A stretch of 64,000 nucleotides of DNA from Boletus sp. NGJ. Lineage: Eukaryota; Basidiomycota; Agaricomycetes; Boletales; Boletaceae. Where the stretch lies: positions 1,674,001 through 1,738,000 of the forward strand of contig JAGTXK010000055.1 of assembly GCA_019096195.1 (NCBI GenBank), given 5' to 3'. Both the position numbers and the translations under genes were made by a program. The first letter of the stretch is position 1. Each line of letters begins with the position of its first letter. The notes below the pieces were generated by a model. It was not told the origin of the DNA. It worked only from the letters and a program-made list of their open reading frames with translations, and searched no databases. Shown here one piece after another: positions 63,944 to 64,000 of this stretch.

Positions 63944-64000
63944 TAGATGATTCTTGTGTCATTTTTGTAGTTGTAATGCATTGCCGTGCTGTTGTTGTGA

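Noticed and set aside
1-64000. CRISPR arrays, tRNA or rRNA genes, bacterial-type operons
   Set aside because: No regularly spaced repeats, no cloverleaf that I could support, and every recognisable gene is a eukaryotic transposon or fungal repeat-family gene.

Overview
This window reads as a piece of a filamentous fungal genome, most likely an agaricomycete (mushroom-forming basidiomycete). The evidence is the repeat set: chromodomain-bearing Ty3/gypsy elements, Ty1/copia gag of the type common in basidiomycetes, DIRS/Ngaro-type tyrosine-recombinase retroelements, PIF1/Helitron-type helicase and DD34E Tc1/mariner transposases. It also holds two large uncharacterised protein families that I associate with agaricomycete genomes. 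I cannot name the species. I found no host housekeeping gene, rRNA, tRNA or CRISPR array; this is essentially a nested transposon graveyard with a few well-preserved elements.

Layout. 1-1720: DIRS/Ngaro fragment (+). 1723-3128: broken PIF1/Helitron-type helicase (-). 4605-7150: copia gag-protease-integrase remnant (+). 7389-7867: solo LTR of gypsy family A, with target-site duplication (TSD) TACAT, inside the LTR of a decayed gypsy element E (-, to about 9310). 9930-10169: fragment of a family B LTR, cut by an intact 1,600-bp Tc1/mariner element M1 (10172-11771). 11790-25186: one long broken gene (-), split by gypsy element A1 (12885-20947, +, TSD GTAAT). A1 is itself split by mariner M2 (15818-17429). 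25758-27257: decayed mariner M3. 28585-43447: gypsy element A2 (-, TSD AACTC), whose 5' LTR is split by gypsy element B (34785-43261, +, TSD CTGTG). B has open gag, pol and downstream ORFs. 47726-54627: decayed gypsy element D (-, TSD GGAAC). 57320-58738: copia reverse transcriptase/RNase H remnant (+). 60053-62205: truncated A-like element (-) with an old solo B LTR (TSD ACACC) inside its LTR. 62243-63943: a family gene that keeps one reading frame except for three stop codons.

How the parts work together. Family A encodes gag and pol as adjacent ORFs with an ATGA overlap. Family B encodes gag, pol and two extra small/zinc-knuckle ORFs downstream of pol. In families A, B and D the sequence just inside the 5' LTR is complementary to a 12-nt LTR segment that starts 33 nt after the TATA box. 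This is the arrangement expected for Tf1-type self-primed reverse transcription, where the RNA 5' end folds back to prime. In B, the stretch from that inferred transcription start to the gag ATG (1,051 nt) contains no ATG at all.

History. The duplications give a clear order: the host-family gene, then A1, then M2; A2, then B; LTR of E, then solo A; LTR of A', then solo B. Old copies show mainly C:G to T:A changes, often at CpG, as expected from cytosine deamination or a RIP-like process. A1 and M2 instead carry many single-base insertions, which may be a consensus artefact.
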